This document shows positions 40,788 to 49,645 of a DNA stretch of 64,000 nt, in pieces. Source of the stretch: CAUSKK01 sp963533935. Its GTDB lineage: Bacteria > Pseudomonadota > Gammaproteobacteria > Cardiobacteriales > Cardiobacteriaceae. The notes under the pieces were generated by a model that saw nothing but the letters and a program-made list of their open reading frames with translations, ran no database searches and had not been told where the DNA came from. Position 1 is the stretch's first letter. Every line of letters begins with the position of its first letter. The stretch is from positions 1-64,000 of the forward strand of contig CAUSQL010000002.1 of NCBI GenBank assembly GCA_963533935.1. The letters run 5' to 3'. Position numbers and translations under genes: made by a program.

Positions 40788-40810
40788 AAGCCCCAAACGG
40801 GGCATTTTTT
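40788..40810 (+). terminator. Rho-independent terminator
   Basis: GCCCC-AAAC-GGGGC stem followed by ATTTTTT, after the DUF3298 gene. Confidence 0.88.
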
Positions 40811-40821
40811 ATGGCTTGGCC

Positions 40822-42360
40822 TTAGGGCTCCGGTTTAAAGAGACTTTCCGTCCACTGGAACAGCTCCTCCAGGTCGTAGTCGCCACCGTGGCCTACGTTC
40901 CAGGGCACGAAGTAATCCACCTGCTTGCCCGCCTCCTGCAGCTTCAGGGCGACGATGGCGGAAATGGCCAGCGAGGTGTCCCGGTCCCTGGAGCCGGCGC
41001 GAATGCGGTAATGGTCAGCGCCGCCGCCGATGTAATTCATGGGATTCATTAATTTCACCGTCTCGACCGGCGCCACCGGTGGCTGATTCAGCCTCAGATT
41101 CCGCGGCAATTCATCAATGAACTGCAGGCCGCCGGGATAGCTCAACGTTAGCAGCAGCCGTTGCAAATCCTGCTGGGCCTTGGGTGGCATGCCCCGGTAG
41201 CGATTGCTGAAATGGCGCCAGGCGGTGTTTTCATCGCCGAACAGCTCATTTTCCGCGGTGGGGTTGTCACGAGAATCGAAGGCCGGCGGGACTTTCTGCC
41301 GTTTCCCGCTGGCGATGTACCTGTCCCAATCCAGGGCCACCGGCTTACTTTGTTCGTAGATTAAATATTTAACGTCCACCGCCTTGGCCTGGACCGCGCC
41401 TTCCACAATCTTGCTGGCCAGATAGTCGCGGAACAGGCCGCTACCGTCGGCCTTTAGGGTCAGCAGACTACCTTCCGGCGATTTCAGCTTTAAACCATTG
41501 AGATAGTTGGGGAAGAGATTTTTCAACTCCACCGCCAGGCGCCGCTGGCCCTCGTTCAAGGTGCCGCTAATCATGGGCAATTTGTCCGGCCGCCGGTTGT
41601 AGGAACCGCTGTTCAGCTGGCTGAAGTCCGGCTGTTCATATTCGTCCAGGCCGCTGAACTGCCATTCGTAGGCGCTGTCGGCATACTCCAGATTGGTGAT
41701 GGGACAATAGGAAGAGGCGGCAAAGATTTTATCGCTGGCGTCGGCCGCCCCCACCTTTGCCAATGCTTCCCGGTAGTCCGGGCTGTCGCCGCTGACCCCG
41801 AGCAATAGGGCCAGGGCCCCGCCGGCGCTGGTGCCGTTGGCGATGATGCGGTTGGCGTCGCCGGGCATTTTTTTATCGTTTTTATGTAGATAGCGCACGG
41901 CCGCCTTGAGGTCGATGATGGCCGCCGGCGCCTTGCCGGTGAATTTACCGTTGCTCTTTGAATTGCGGCCACGGGCGCCCACCGTCGCCACCACGTAGCC
42001 ATGGGCCAGGGCCCGCTGGGCGGCGCTGGCTTCCTGGCCGTGGGTTTCGTTAATTTTCTGCGCCTTGGCCGCCAGATAGCCGCCGACGGCGTTGGGCAGA
42101 AAGATGGGCGCGGTGTCGCGGTCGTAGCCGTGGCTGGTTTTATCGTTGAAATAGGCTTCGGGAATGTAGATGTTGAGGGTTTGGTAGTCCGGCTCAACGG
42201 GCTGGCCCACGTAGCTGAGATTCTCGAAGGCGCGGTAGGCGATTTTCTCGCCATTGACGGTGATTTCCCCCTTTTTACCCGCGCTGGCATTGAAGTCTAA
42301 ATCGGCGGCGGCCAGGCCGGCGCTGAGGCCGAGGCCGCAGATTAGTAAAAGTTTTTGCAT
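40822..42360 (-). CDS. Tannase-like alpha/beta-hydrolase, exported
   Basis: 512 residues. Signal peptide MQKLLLICGLGLSAGLAAA. The segment order matches bacterial subtype B tannases: LAHGYVVATVGARGRNS, GKAPAAIIDLKAAVRYLHKN, GTSAGGALALLLG with the nucleophile Ser, FAASSYCPITNLEYADSAYEWQF, and the C-terminal GHGGDYDLEELFQW with the catalytic-type His. Members split galloyl or other aromatic esters. The substrate here is unknown. AAGGAGTTGCC precedes the ATG. Confidence 0.82.
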   Translation of the reverse strand: MQKLLLICGLGLSAGLAAADLDFNASAGKKGEITVNGEKIAYRAFENLSYVGQPVEPDYQTLNIYIPEAYFNDKTSHGYDRDTAPIFLPNAVGGYLAAKAQKINETHGQEASAAQRALAHGYVVATVGARGRNSKSNGKFTGKAPAAIIDLKAAVRYLHKNDKKMPGDANRIIANGTSAGGALALLLGVSGDSPDYREALAKVGAADASDKIFAASSYCPITNLEYADSAYEWQFSGLDEYEQPDFSQLNSGSYNRRPDKLPMISGTLNEGQRRLAVELKNLFPNYLNGLKLKSPEGSLLTLKADGSGLFRDYLASKIVEGAVQAKAVDVKYLIYEQSKPVALDWDRYIASGKRQKVPPAFDSRDNPTAENELFGDENTAWRHFSNRYRGMPPKAQQDLQRLLLTLSYPGGLQFIDELPRNLRLNQPPVAPVETVKLMNPMNYIGGGADHYRIRAGSRDRDTSLAISAIVALKLQEAGKQVDYFVPWNVGHGGDYDLEELFQWTESLFKPEP

Positions 42361-42616
42361 GGCAACTCCTTGGCAGTTGTGAAATTTCTGCGCTGGCCAG
42401 TTTAACCCCGAGTGGCCGCCCTGGAAATGGCGATGGGTTTAGCAAGATTGTGCATTTAAGCCGCCCAAAAGGCCTTAACCTAATGAGCGAGCTAATTTTG
42501 GCCGCTAGGGCCGAACGCCTAACGACAGTGTGAAACGGGGCAGCAAGGGCTTTTCGCAGCGCGTACTTGTCCCAGGCAACCTTAGGACGCGCCCATTGCC
42601 TATGGTCTTAAGGCTA
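42361..42616. other. Non-coding stretch with hairpins upstream of the tannase-like gene
   Basis: No credible gene. The part next to the tannase-like gene contains AAACTGGCCAGCGCAG (minus strand), similar to the conserved leader of the membrane-protein array. A hairpin CCTTAGGAC/GTCTTAAGG lies at 42580-42613 (one G-T pair), and GCGCGT/ACGCGC (42559-42592) and AGGCAA/TTGCCT (42574-42601) interleave with it. No known RNA class is recognised. Confidence 0.4.
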
Positions 42617-42653
42617 AAATACAAACATCTGAAGCGCCCCGTTGTCGGTAAAT
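42617..42653. repeat. Palindromic element, single half-unit
   Basis: AAATACAAACATCTGAAGCG then CCCCGTTGTCGGTAAATAA. Confidence 0.75.
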
Positions 42654-42668
42654 AAGCTCTAAAGGCAT

Positions 42669-42750
42669 TTATACAAACGGACGGGCGCTTCCCCTGTATG
42701 TTTAATGATGCTTTTTAAACATACAGCTAAGCGCTCGTCCGTCGGTAAAT
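42669..42750. repeat. Palindromic intergenic element, inverted pair
   Basis: TTATACAAACGGACGGGCGC...TGTATGTTTAA and TTTTTAAACATACAGCTAAGC...CGTCCGTCGGTAAAT, in the gap after proS (minus). Confidence 0.85.
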
Positions 42751-42764
42751 TTAATGGCTGACGG

Positions 42765-44465
42765 CTAAAGCACCGTGTTTAACACCTCAGCCAACGGAAT
42801 GCGGCGGGCCTCGCTGTCCGTGCGCCGCTTGTATTCCACTTCACCGGCCGCCAGGGTCTTGTCAGAAATGACCAGCCGCTGCGGAATGCCGAGCAGGTCC
42901 ATGTCTGCAAACATAACCCCCGGCCGCCGCTGCCGGTCGTCCAGCAGCACTTCCACGCCGGCCGCCAGTAATTGCCGGTACAGCTCTTCGGCCTGCCCTT
43001 GCACCGCCGGCGATTTATCGCCGTTAATGGGACAAATGACCAGTTGGAACGGTGCCAGCGGCCCGGGCCAAATAATGCCGCGCTCGTCGTGGTTCTGCTC
43101 AATGGCCGCGGCGACGATGCGCGACACGCCAATGCCGTAGCAGCCCATCAGCGGCGCGAACAGGCTGCCGTCCTCCTGCAACACCTTCAGATTCATGGCC
43201 GCCGAATATTTCTGGCCCAGCTGGAAGATGTGGCCCACCTCGATGCCGCGGGCCGTGGCCAGCTTCGCCGTACCGTTGGGGGCCAGGTCGCCGGCCTGGG
43301 CGTTGCGCAAATCCGCCTCGCGGGTGAAGTGGGCGTCCCGCTGCCAGTTCACGCCGAAGTAGTGGTAGCCGTCCTCGTTGGCGCCAACGGCAAAGTCGGC
43401 CATGACCGCCACCGCCTGGTCAACGATGAGGGGAATTGCCTGGGGCAGATTAATCACCCCTAGCGAGCCGAAGCCGGCGCCCAGCGCCCCTTTCACCTCC
43501 TCTTCCTCGGCGAAGGTCAGCGGCTTCGCCACCTCGGGCAGGTTTTCCGCCTTAATTTCATTCAGAGTGTGGTCGCCGCGCACCAGCAGCGCCACCAGAC
43601 CGCCTTCCGCCCCCTTCACCAGCAGGGTTTTAACGGTTTTCTCAATGGGTAAATTGTGATTGGCCACCAGGCTGTCGATGGTTTTGGCCCGGGGGGTGGC
43701 CTCCTTGCGCAGCTCCTCCCGGGGCGCCGGCCGGGCCGTGGTTGGCTTCTGCACCGCGGCCTTCTCCAGGTTGGCGGCATAGCTGCCGTCCTCGGCGAAG
43801 ACAATCTCATCTTCGCCGGTCTGGGCGAGCACGTGAAATTCATGGGAACCGGTGCCGCCGATGGCACCGTTGTCCGCCAGCACCGCCCGGTAATTCAAGC
43901 CCAGCCGTTCAAAGGTGCGGCAATAGGCCTGGTACATGCGGTCGTAGGTTTCCTGCAGGCTTTCCTGATTTAAATGGAAGGAGTAGGCGTCCTTCATAAG
44001 AAATTCCCGGCCGCGCATCAGACCGAAGCGGGGGCGAATCTCATCGCGGAATTTCCACTGAATTTGGTAAAGGTTTAGGGGCAGCTGCTTGTAGCTGCTC
44101 AGGTCGCGGCGCACCAGGTCCGTAATCATTTCCTCATGGGTGGGGCCCAGGCAGTAATCCCGCTTGTGGCGGTCCTTAAAACGTAGTAATTCCGGGCCGT
44201 AGTCCTGCCAGCGGCCCGATTCCTGCCACAGTTCGGCCGGCTGCACGCTGGGCATCAGCACTTCCAAGGCGCCGGCCGCGGCCATTTCCTCCCGCAGCAC
44301 CTTTTCCACCTTTTGCAGCACCCGCAGGCCCAGCGGCAGCCAGGAGTAAGTGCCAAGGGCGCTGGGCCGAATCATGGACGCCCGCAGCAGCAGCTGATGG
44401 CTTATCACCTCAGCGTCTGCCGGCGTCTCCTTCTGGGTATTAAGCCAATACTGTGAGAGGCGCAT
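42765..44465 (-). CDS. proS: Prolyl-tRNA synthetase (bacterial type with YbaK insertion)
   Basis: 566 residues. It charges tRNA-Pro and edits Ala-tRNA-Pro. Class II motifs are present: SYSWLPLGLRVLQKVEKVLREEM, RPRFGLMRGREFLMKDAYSFH and the C-terminal GCYGIGVSRIVAAAIEQ. The YbaK-type editing insert spans roughly residues 235-390. The start codon overlaps the stop of the preceding gene (TAATG). Confidence 0.96.
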   Translation of the reverse strand: MRLSQYWLNTQKETPADAEVISHQLLLRASMIRPSALGTYSWLPLGLRVLQKVEKVLREEMAAAGALEVLMPSVQPAELWQESGRWQDYGPELLRFKDRHKRDYCLGPTHEEMITDLVRRDLSSYKQLPLNLYQIQWKFRDEIRPRFGLMRGREFLMKDAYSFHLNQESLQETYDRMYQAYCRTFERLGLNYRAVLADNGAIGGTGSHEFHVLAQTGEDEIVFAEDGSYAANLEKAAVQKPTTARPAPREELRKEATPRAKTIDSLVANHNLPIEKTVKTLLVKGAEGGLVALLVRGDHTLNEIKAENLPEVAKPLTFAEEEEVKGALGAGFGSLGVINLPQAIPLIVDQAVAVMADFAVGANEDGYHYFGVNWQRDAHFTREADLRNAQAGDLAPNGTAKLATARGIEVGHIFQLGQKYSAAMNLKVLQEDGSLFAPLMGCYGIGVSRIVAAAIEQNHDERGIIWPGPLAPFQLVICPINGDKSPAVQGQAEELYRQLLAAGVEVLLDDRQRRPGVMFADMDLLGIPQRLVISDKTLAAGEVEYKRRTDSEARRIPLAEVLNTVL

Positions 44466-44983
44466 TATTTATCGTTACAGATGGTGGACATGGTGGCTTC
44501 AATGCCGTGGAGCCGCTCACTAATTTGCGCCTTGCTTAAGGGCACCAGGTTGCCGTCCTTGTCTTCCTCGTAGATGGTTTCCTTCTCCCGCAGGGTACGC
44601 GCATCATTACTTAGGGTTTTACAGCGCTCTTTCCGGGTAATGGTGCCTTCCACTGGCTTCTTCTCGCCGTCCTTGCCCTCTTCGCCTTCGCCGGTGGGCG
44701 CCGGTGATGGGGACGCGGCGGGTTTCTGATTGCCCATGCGAATTACCGCAAAGGAATCGGGATTGAATTGTTCATTTAAATCAATTTCGTAGGCGTAATA
44801 GCCATTAAAAATAAAACATTTTTCATTTTCTACTTTTCCCTTTTTCGGAATCTTGGCGTATTTGGAACGGCTATGTTGGAAGTAATAGCATTGGCTGCCC
44901 AACCAGTCTTGAGAGGCTTGCTGTTCCTGGGCTAAGGCATTTCCAGCCACCAGGGCTAGAATTAATAGGGCTAATTTTTTCAT
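44465..44983 (-). CDS. Exported Cys-containing hypothetical protein coupled to proS
   Basis: 172 residues. Signal peptide MKKLALLILALVAGNALAQ, then DWLGSQCYYFQHSRSKYAKI...NEKCFIFNGYYAYEIDL, a Pro/Gly/Glu linker and a charged helix ERCKTLSNDARTLREKE...TICNDK. Four cysteines could form two disulfides. No family is recognised. It overlaps proS by one base, so the two are translationally coupled although unrelated in function. Confidence 0.75.
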   Translation of the reverse strand: MKKLALLILALVAGNALAQEQQASQDWLGSQCYYFQHSRSKYAKIPKKGKVENEKCFIFNGYYAYEIDLNEQFNPDSFAVIRMGNQKPAASPSPAPTGEGEEGKDGEKKPVEGTITRKERCKTLSNDARTLREKETIYEEDKDGNLVPLSKAQISERLHGIEATMSTICNDK

Positions 44984-45071
44984 TTAGAATTCCTCATAGT
45001 TATTGGATTAAATTACTGAAGTATTTTAGCGAATTTTTTATAATTACATTATTTAATTCCGAGAATAAATA

Positions 45072-45944
45072 ATGACCGATTTCGGCAAACGCCAATTATT
45101 AAAAATGGGCGGTTCCCTGGCTCTCGGTGCTCTGGCAACTAACCGGGCCAGCGGCGCCACCAACGCCCTACAAATCGCCATAAATCAGTACATCAGCGAC
45201 CTGCGTTACGGCGGGCAGCTGGCGGCCAGTGAACGCACCGCCTGGGGGGTCTATGACCTGACTGCCCAGCGAGATGTGGTTTTCATCAATGGCAATAGCC
45301 CTATGCAAGCTGCTAGCCTAATTAAACCGTTTATCGTGCAGCAGTACCTCTATGCCAACTACCGCAATGGTCTCCGCTTCCCACTGACCGAGGAAATCCT
45401 TGCGGATATGCGCGCCATCATCGTCCGCAGCAATAACGCGAAAACCACGGCACTGATGCAGCGCATTGGCCCGCCCTATCTCATTGAACGGCTGTTGCGC
45501 GACCAGGCCCCCAGTGTTTACCGCAATATTCAGATTGTGGAATACATTCCCAACAACGGCCAAACCTATAGCAATCGGGCCAGCATTGGCGATTACCAGC
45601 GCTTCCTACGGGCCATCTGGGCCAATAAGCTGGTGGGCTCAAAAACATTGAAACAGCTTATGGCCATTAAAAATAATGACCGGCTTAAAACTGGCACCCA
45701 TTACTTGCCGTTAAGTGCGCGGGTCTATGACAAAACTGGCTCCACTGCTATGGTTTGTGGCAATGTGGGTATTATTGAATGTGATAGTCCACAGGGACCG
45801 CGGGCCTATGCCATTAGCGCTATTATTGAAAGTAGCTATAAGGTGCAAAGCTATGGCCGTTGGATTGCCAGTCGGGGCAATATAATTCGCAACGTTTCCG
45901 ATATGACCTATTTGCATTTTAAAAATGTCTACGGACTCTATTAA
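45072..45944 (+). CDS. Class A beta-lactamase-fold serine hydrolase, exported
   Basis: 290 residues. The N-terminus (GKRQLLKMGGSLALGAL) resembles a Tat signal but has KR rather than RR. Active-site motifs of the fold are present: SLIK (Ser82-Lys85), SNN (120-122) and KTG (221-223). The Omega-loop glutamate of true class A beta-lactamases is not obvious, so a different peptidase or esterase activity is equally possible. A TATAAT box is at 45039-45044. It precedes the fatty-acid cluster by 30 bases but seems unrelated. Confidence 0.82.
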   Translation: MTDFGKRQLLKMGGSLALGALATNRASGATNALQIAINQYISDLRYGGQLAASERTAWGVYDLTAQRDVVFINGNSPMQAASLIKPFIVQQYLYANYRNGLRFPLTEEILADMRAIIVRSNNAKTTALMQRIGPPYLIERLLRDQAPSVYRNIQIVEYIPNNGQTYSNRASIGDYQRFLRAIWANKLVGSKTLKQLMAIKNNDRLKTGTHYLPLSARVYDKTGSTAMVCGNVGIIECDSPQGPRAYAISAIIESSYKVQSYGRWIASRGNIIRNVSDMTYLHFKNVYGLY

Positions 45945-45974
45945 TCTTTACCTGCAAATTGCTTATTTAGTATT

Positions 45975-46481
45975 ATGAACAACCTTTTTGAGGCCATTCC
46001 TAGCCACTTTAATCCGTGGAAATTTGCCCAGGAGCAACGGCAATTAGATTTGTCCTTACCTTTAGAGAAAAGCCAGGAACTGGTGGGTATCTACGGGAAA
46101 AACGGCCAAATTAATGCCCAATTGCGAGGATTTGTGGATTCTCAGGGCTACAGCCATCTGGCGGGCAGTCTTAGCACTGAATTGCCAGAACACTGTCAGC
46201 GTTGTCTGGAGTCAATGAATCTGGCTATCAGCCAAAACTTTGACTATGTGCTAATTCGCCACGGGGGCCAGGAAGAGGCAGTGGAAGCCGAAGGTAAGGA
46301 AAGTTTTATCTGTCCAGAGGATGAACTGGATTTGGCCTGGTTTCTGGAAGAAGAAGTGCTGCTAGCAATACCTATGATTGTTAAGCATCAACAATGTGAA
46401 GCACCGCACTACGAACGGGAGGAGTTTGTCCATGAGGAAAAACCTAATCCCTTTGCGGTTTTAAAAAATTTAAAACTTTAG
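45975..46481 (+). CDS. yceD: YceD (DUF177) family protein
   Basis: 168 residues. Family landmarks: LSLPLEKSQELVGIYGK..., CQRCLESM Cys pair and ELDLAWFLEEEVLLAIPMI...H. YceD is linked to 23S rRNA accumulation and almost always precedes rpmF, as it does here (10 bases apart). Confidence 0.93.
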   Translation: MNNLFEAIPSHFNPWKFAQEQRQLDLSLPLEKSQELVGIYGKNGQINAQLRGFVDSQGYSHLAGSLSTELPEHCQRCLESMNLAISQNFDYVLIRHGGQEEAVEAEGKESFICPEDELDLAWFLEEEVLLAIPMIVKHQQCEAPHYEREEFVHEEKPNPFAVLKNLKL

Positions 46482-46491
46482 GAGTTTAATT

Positions 46492-46689
46492 ATGGCCGTT
46501 GGTCAAGGACGTACTACCCCCTCTAAACGCGGCATGCGCCGTTCTCACGATAGATTAAGTTATTTACACCTAAGTACTGATGTTACTTCCGGTGAGCGTC
46601 ATATTCGCCACCATCTCACTAAAGATGGCTACTATCGGGGCAAGCAACTAATTATTAAGAAAGCCAAAGAAGTAGAAACCGAGGAATAA
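46492..46689 (+). CDS. rpmF: 50S ribosomal protein L32
   Basis: 65 residues, slightly longer than usual because of a VETEE tail. The N-terminus MAVGQGRTTPSKRGMRRSHD and HIRHHLTKDGYYRGKQL are diagnostic. TAGGAGTTTAATT precedes the ATG. Part of the yceD-rpmF-plsX-fab operon. Confidence 0.97.
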   Translation: MAVGQGRTTPSKRGMRRSHDRLSYLHLSTDVTSGERHIRHHLTKDGYYRGKQLIIKKAKEVETEE

Positions 46690-46697
46690 TCCTCCCC

Positions 46698-47732
46698 ATG
46701 AATGGCTCAACGACAGCAGTTATTGCCATTGATGCAATGGGCGGCGATATTGGTTTAGACACCACCATTGCCGCTGCCGTTCGGGCACAAAATCAATATT
46801 CAAATTTGCGCTTTATTTTGGTTGGCGATGAGCCAGCCATTAGAGCGCACCAACTATTTGCCAATCTCGACCAGCAACGTTTTAGCATTTGCCATGCTGA
46901 GCAGGTGGTAACCATGGAAGACAAGCCAAGTAGTGTGCTGCGCCATAAACGCCAGTCTTCCCTATGGAAAGCCCTAGAGCTGGTGCGCGACAATCAGGCA
47001 CAAGCCTGTGTTAGTGCAGGCAACACCGGCGCCCTGATGGCCTGTGCCTGGGCCTGCATAAAAACCATGAGCGGCATTTCCCGGCCGGCCATCTGTGCCA
47101 CGGTTCCCAGCCAATTTGGGCATGTGCACTGGTTAGACTTGGGCGCTAATGTGGACAGCGACGCGGAGCAGCTGTTGCAATTTGCCCTAATGGGTTCAGA
47201 ATTGGCCAAGGCTGTCGATGGCAATGCCAATCCGCAGGTGGGCTTACTAAATATTGGTGAAGAAGAGATTAAAGGCAATGCGGTAGTAAAAAAAGCGGCC
47301 AAATTGCTGGAAGAATCTCCTTTAAATTATGTGGGCTTTGTTGAGGGTAACGATATTTTCCTAAAGCAGCACATTGATGTGGTGGTCTGCGATGGCTTTG
47401 TGGGCAATGTGGCCCTAAAAAGCACCGAAGGGGTAGCCAAATTCATTCAAAATGGCCTAAAGGAAGCCTTTAGCCACAATATCTATTCCAAGCTGGTAGG
47501 TCTGCTGGCCCTGCCCGCATTAAAACGCTTTAAAAGTCGCATGGATCCGCGCAATTATAATGGTGCCACCCTATTGGGTCTGAAGGGCATTGTGGTTAAG
47601 AGCCACGGCAATGCGGATCCAGTTTCCTTTGCCAACGCCATTAACATTGCGCGGCTGGAGATTGCCCACGATGTTATTCCAGCCATTCAGGAGCAGTTAG
47701 AAAAATATCAGCCCCAAGAAGAGCAACAATGA
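46698..47732 (+). CDS. plsX: Phosphate acyltransferase PlsX
   Basis: 344 residues. It makes acyl-phosphate from acyl-ACP for phospholipid synthesis. AIDAMGGDIG at the start, EDKPSSVLRHKR, SAGNTGALM and CDGFVGNVALKSTEG are family motifs. The stop overlaps fabH by ATGA. Confidence 0.97.
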   Translation: MNGSTTAVIAIDAMGGDIGLDTTIAAAVRAQNQYSNLRFILVGDEPAIRAHQLFANLDQQRFSICHAEQVVTMEDKPSSVLRHKRQSSLWKALELVRDNQAQACVSAGNTGALMACAWACIKTMSGISRPAICATVPSQFGHVHWLDLGANVDSDAEQLLQFALMGSELAKAVDGNANPQVGLLNIGEEEIKGNAVVKKAAKLLEESPLNYVGFVEGNDIFLKQHIDVVVCDGFVGNVALKSTEGVAKFIQNGLKEAFSHNIYSKLVGLLALPALKRFKSRMDPRNYNGATLLGLKGIVVKSHGNADPVSFANAINIARLEIAHDVIPAIQEQLEKYQPQEEQQ

Positions 47733-48697
47733 CTTTCAGCAAAATTATGGGCACGGGCAGCTATTTGCCAGCGCGCATTGTAAGCAACGAAGAACTTTCC
47801 CAGACTCTAGATACTTCAGATGAATGGATTTCTAGCCGTACGGGTATTAAACAGCGGCACATTGCTGCACCCGATGAAAGTAGCGTGGATATGGCTGAAA
47901 AGGCGGCGCGGGCAGCACTGGCCAGTGCGAATATGTCTACCACGGAGCTGGATTTAATCATTGTTGCCACTTCAACGCCAGAACACATTTATCCCAGCGA
48001 TGGCACCCAGCTACAGCAACGATTGGGCTGTCGCCCCATTCCCGCCTTTGACATGCAGGCGGCTTGCTCGGGCTTTATCTACGGTTTAGTTACCGCTGAC
48101 AGTTTTATTCGCAGTGGCACCTATAAAAACGTGTTGCTGGTAGGCTGCGATTTGAACAGCCATATCATTAATTGGCAGGACCGTAATACGGCGGTGCTCT
48201 TCGGCGATGGCGCTGGGGCTGTAGTGCTGAGTGCGGCTCCAGACGCGGGTATTCTCGGTTCAGTTATTTATAGTGATGGCCAATATAAAGAGTTACTACA
48301 GGTGCCCAGAAATATGGGCTCCGCAGAAACGCAACTGGGCCAACGGCTGCCCTATGTGGAAATGAAGGGTTCGGAGGTTTTCCGCCGCGCTGTAACGGAG
48401 TTGGGCAATCTGGTAACGGAACTTTTAGAAAAGACAAACCTGCGGGCCGAGGACTTGGATTTTCTCGTGCCCCACCAGGCCAATGCCCGCATTATTACGG
48501 CCACGGCCAAACATCTCAATTTACCCCTGGAAAAAGTCATTCTAACCGTCTCAGAGCATGCCAATACTTCGGCGGCCTCTGTGCCCATCGCCTTGGATAG
48601 CGGCGTACGCAGCGGCAAAATCCGGAGGGGGCATAATCTCCTGTTGGAAGCCTTCGGTGCTGGATTCACCTGGGGCGGCAGTATCATTCGCTATTAA
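47729..48697 (+). CDS. fabH: 3-oxoacyl-ACP synthase III
   Basis: 322 residues. It starts fatty-acid synthesis by condensing acetyl-CoA with malonyl-ACP. The catalytic triad is present: Cys113 in QAACSGF, His in VPHQAN and Asn in SEHANTSAAS. The overlap with plsX suggests translational coupling. Confidence 0.97.
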   Translation: MTFSKIMGTGSYLPARIVSNEELSQTLDTSDEWISSRTGIKQRHIAAPDESSVDMAEKAARAALASANMSTTELDLIIVATSTPEHIYPSDGTQLQQRLGCRPIPAFDMQAACSGFIYGLVTADSFIRSGTYKNVLLVGCDLNSHIINWQDRNTAVLFGDGAGAVVLSAAPDAGILGSVIYSDGQYKELLQVPRNMGSAETQLGQRLPYVEMKGSEVFRRAVTELGNLVTELLEKTNLRAEDLDFLVPHQANARIITATAKHLNLPLEKVILTVSEHANTSAASVPIALDSGVRSGKIRRGHNLLLEAFGAGFTWGGSIIRY

Positions 48698-48710
48698 TTC
48701 GGAGTTTCCC

Positions 48711-49643
48711 ATGAAAATTGCTCTAATGTTTCCCGGACAGGGTTCGCAAAGTACAGGAATGCTGGCCCAGCTAGCGGAAAAATACGGTCAGCTGCGGGAA
48801 CGCTTTGCGCTGGCCTCAGAGGTTATTGGCCAGGATTTGTGGGCGATTAGCCAGGAGGAGGATAAGAGCTATCTGCTAAATCAGACCGCCATCACCCAGC
48901 CGATTCTGTTGGCCGCCGGCATGGGCTGCTATGACATTTTCCGGGCAGAAACTGGAGCCAACGGTGATTTCTTTGCCGGCCATTCCCTTGGTGAATATAC
49001 GGCCCTCTGTGCGGCCGGTGCCCTCGACTATAAAAAGGCCATTGATTTAGTACACAACCGGGGACGACTAATGCAGGCGGCGGTAGGGCCAGGTGAAGGT
49101 GCCATGGCCGCCATTCTAGGCTTAGAAGATAAACAGGTAGTGGAAGTCTGTGATGAAGTCGGCAAGGACGTAAGTGCGGCGAACTTTAACAGCCCCGGTC
49201 AGGTGGTAATTGCGGGAAAAACCGCCGCGGTGGAACGGGCTATAGCCTTAGCCAAGGAAAAGGGCGCAAAGAGGGCTGTGCTGCTGCCGGTCAGTGTGCC
49301 TTCCCACTGTAGTTTGATGCGTGCAGCTAGCGCCGAACTTAGTAATTTCCTCACGCGCATTAACTGGCAAAAACCCAGTGCCCCGGTGGTTTACAACGTG
49401 GATGCCAAATTGCGGCCCAGCACGGAATCTACTGCCACCCTGCTGGGGGCACAGCTTTATCAGCCGGTACTTTGGAGCAACTGCATTGAGAGCTTGAAAT
49501 CGGCCGGCGCAACCCTATTTATTGAGTTGGGACCCAATAAGGTATTAACCGGTCTAAATAAGCACATTGACAAGTCGCTTAACACCTTGGCGCTAGATAG
49601 CGTTGAGGCGGTGACCGAAGTGAAAGGGGCCCTAGGAGTTTAG
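48711..49643 (+). CDS. fabD: Malonyl-CoA-ACP transacylase
   Basis: 310 residues from the ATG at 48711 (GGAG before it; the frame is open further upstream inside fabH, but without a start signal). It loads malonyl groups on ACP. FPGQGSQ at the start, GHSLGEY with Ser92, and the conserved HC in PVSVPSHCSLM are present. Confidence 0.96.
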   Translation: MKIALMFPGQGSQSTGMLAQLAEKYGQLRERFALASEVIGQDLWAISQEEDKSYLLNQTAITQPILLAAGMGCYDIFRAETGANGDFFAGHSLGEYTALCAAGALDYKKAIDLVHNRGRLMQAAVGPGEGAMAAILGLEDKQVVEVCDEVGKDVSAANFNSPGQVVIAGKTAAVERAIALAKEKGAKRAVLLPVSVPSHCSLMRAASAELSNFLTRINWQKPSAPVVYNVDAKLRPSTESTATLLGAQLYQPVLWSNCIESLKSAGATLFIELGPNKVLTGLNKHIDKSLNTLALDSVEAVTEVKGALGV

Positions 49644-49645
49644 GA

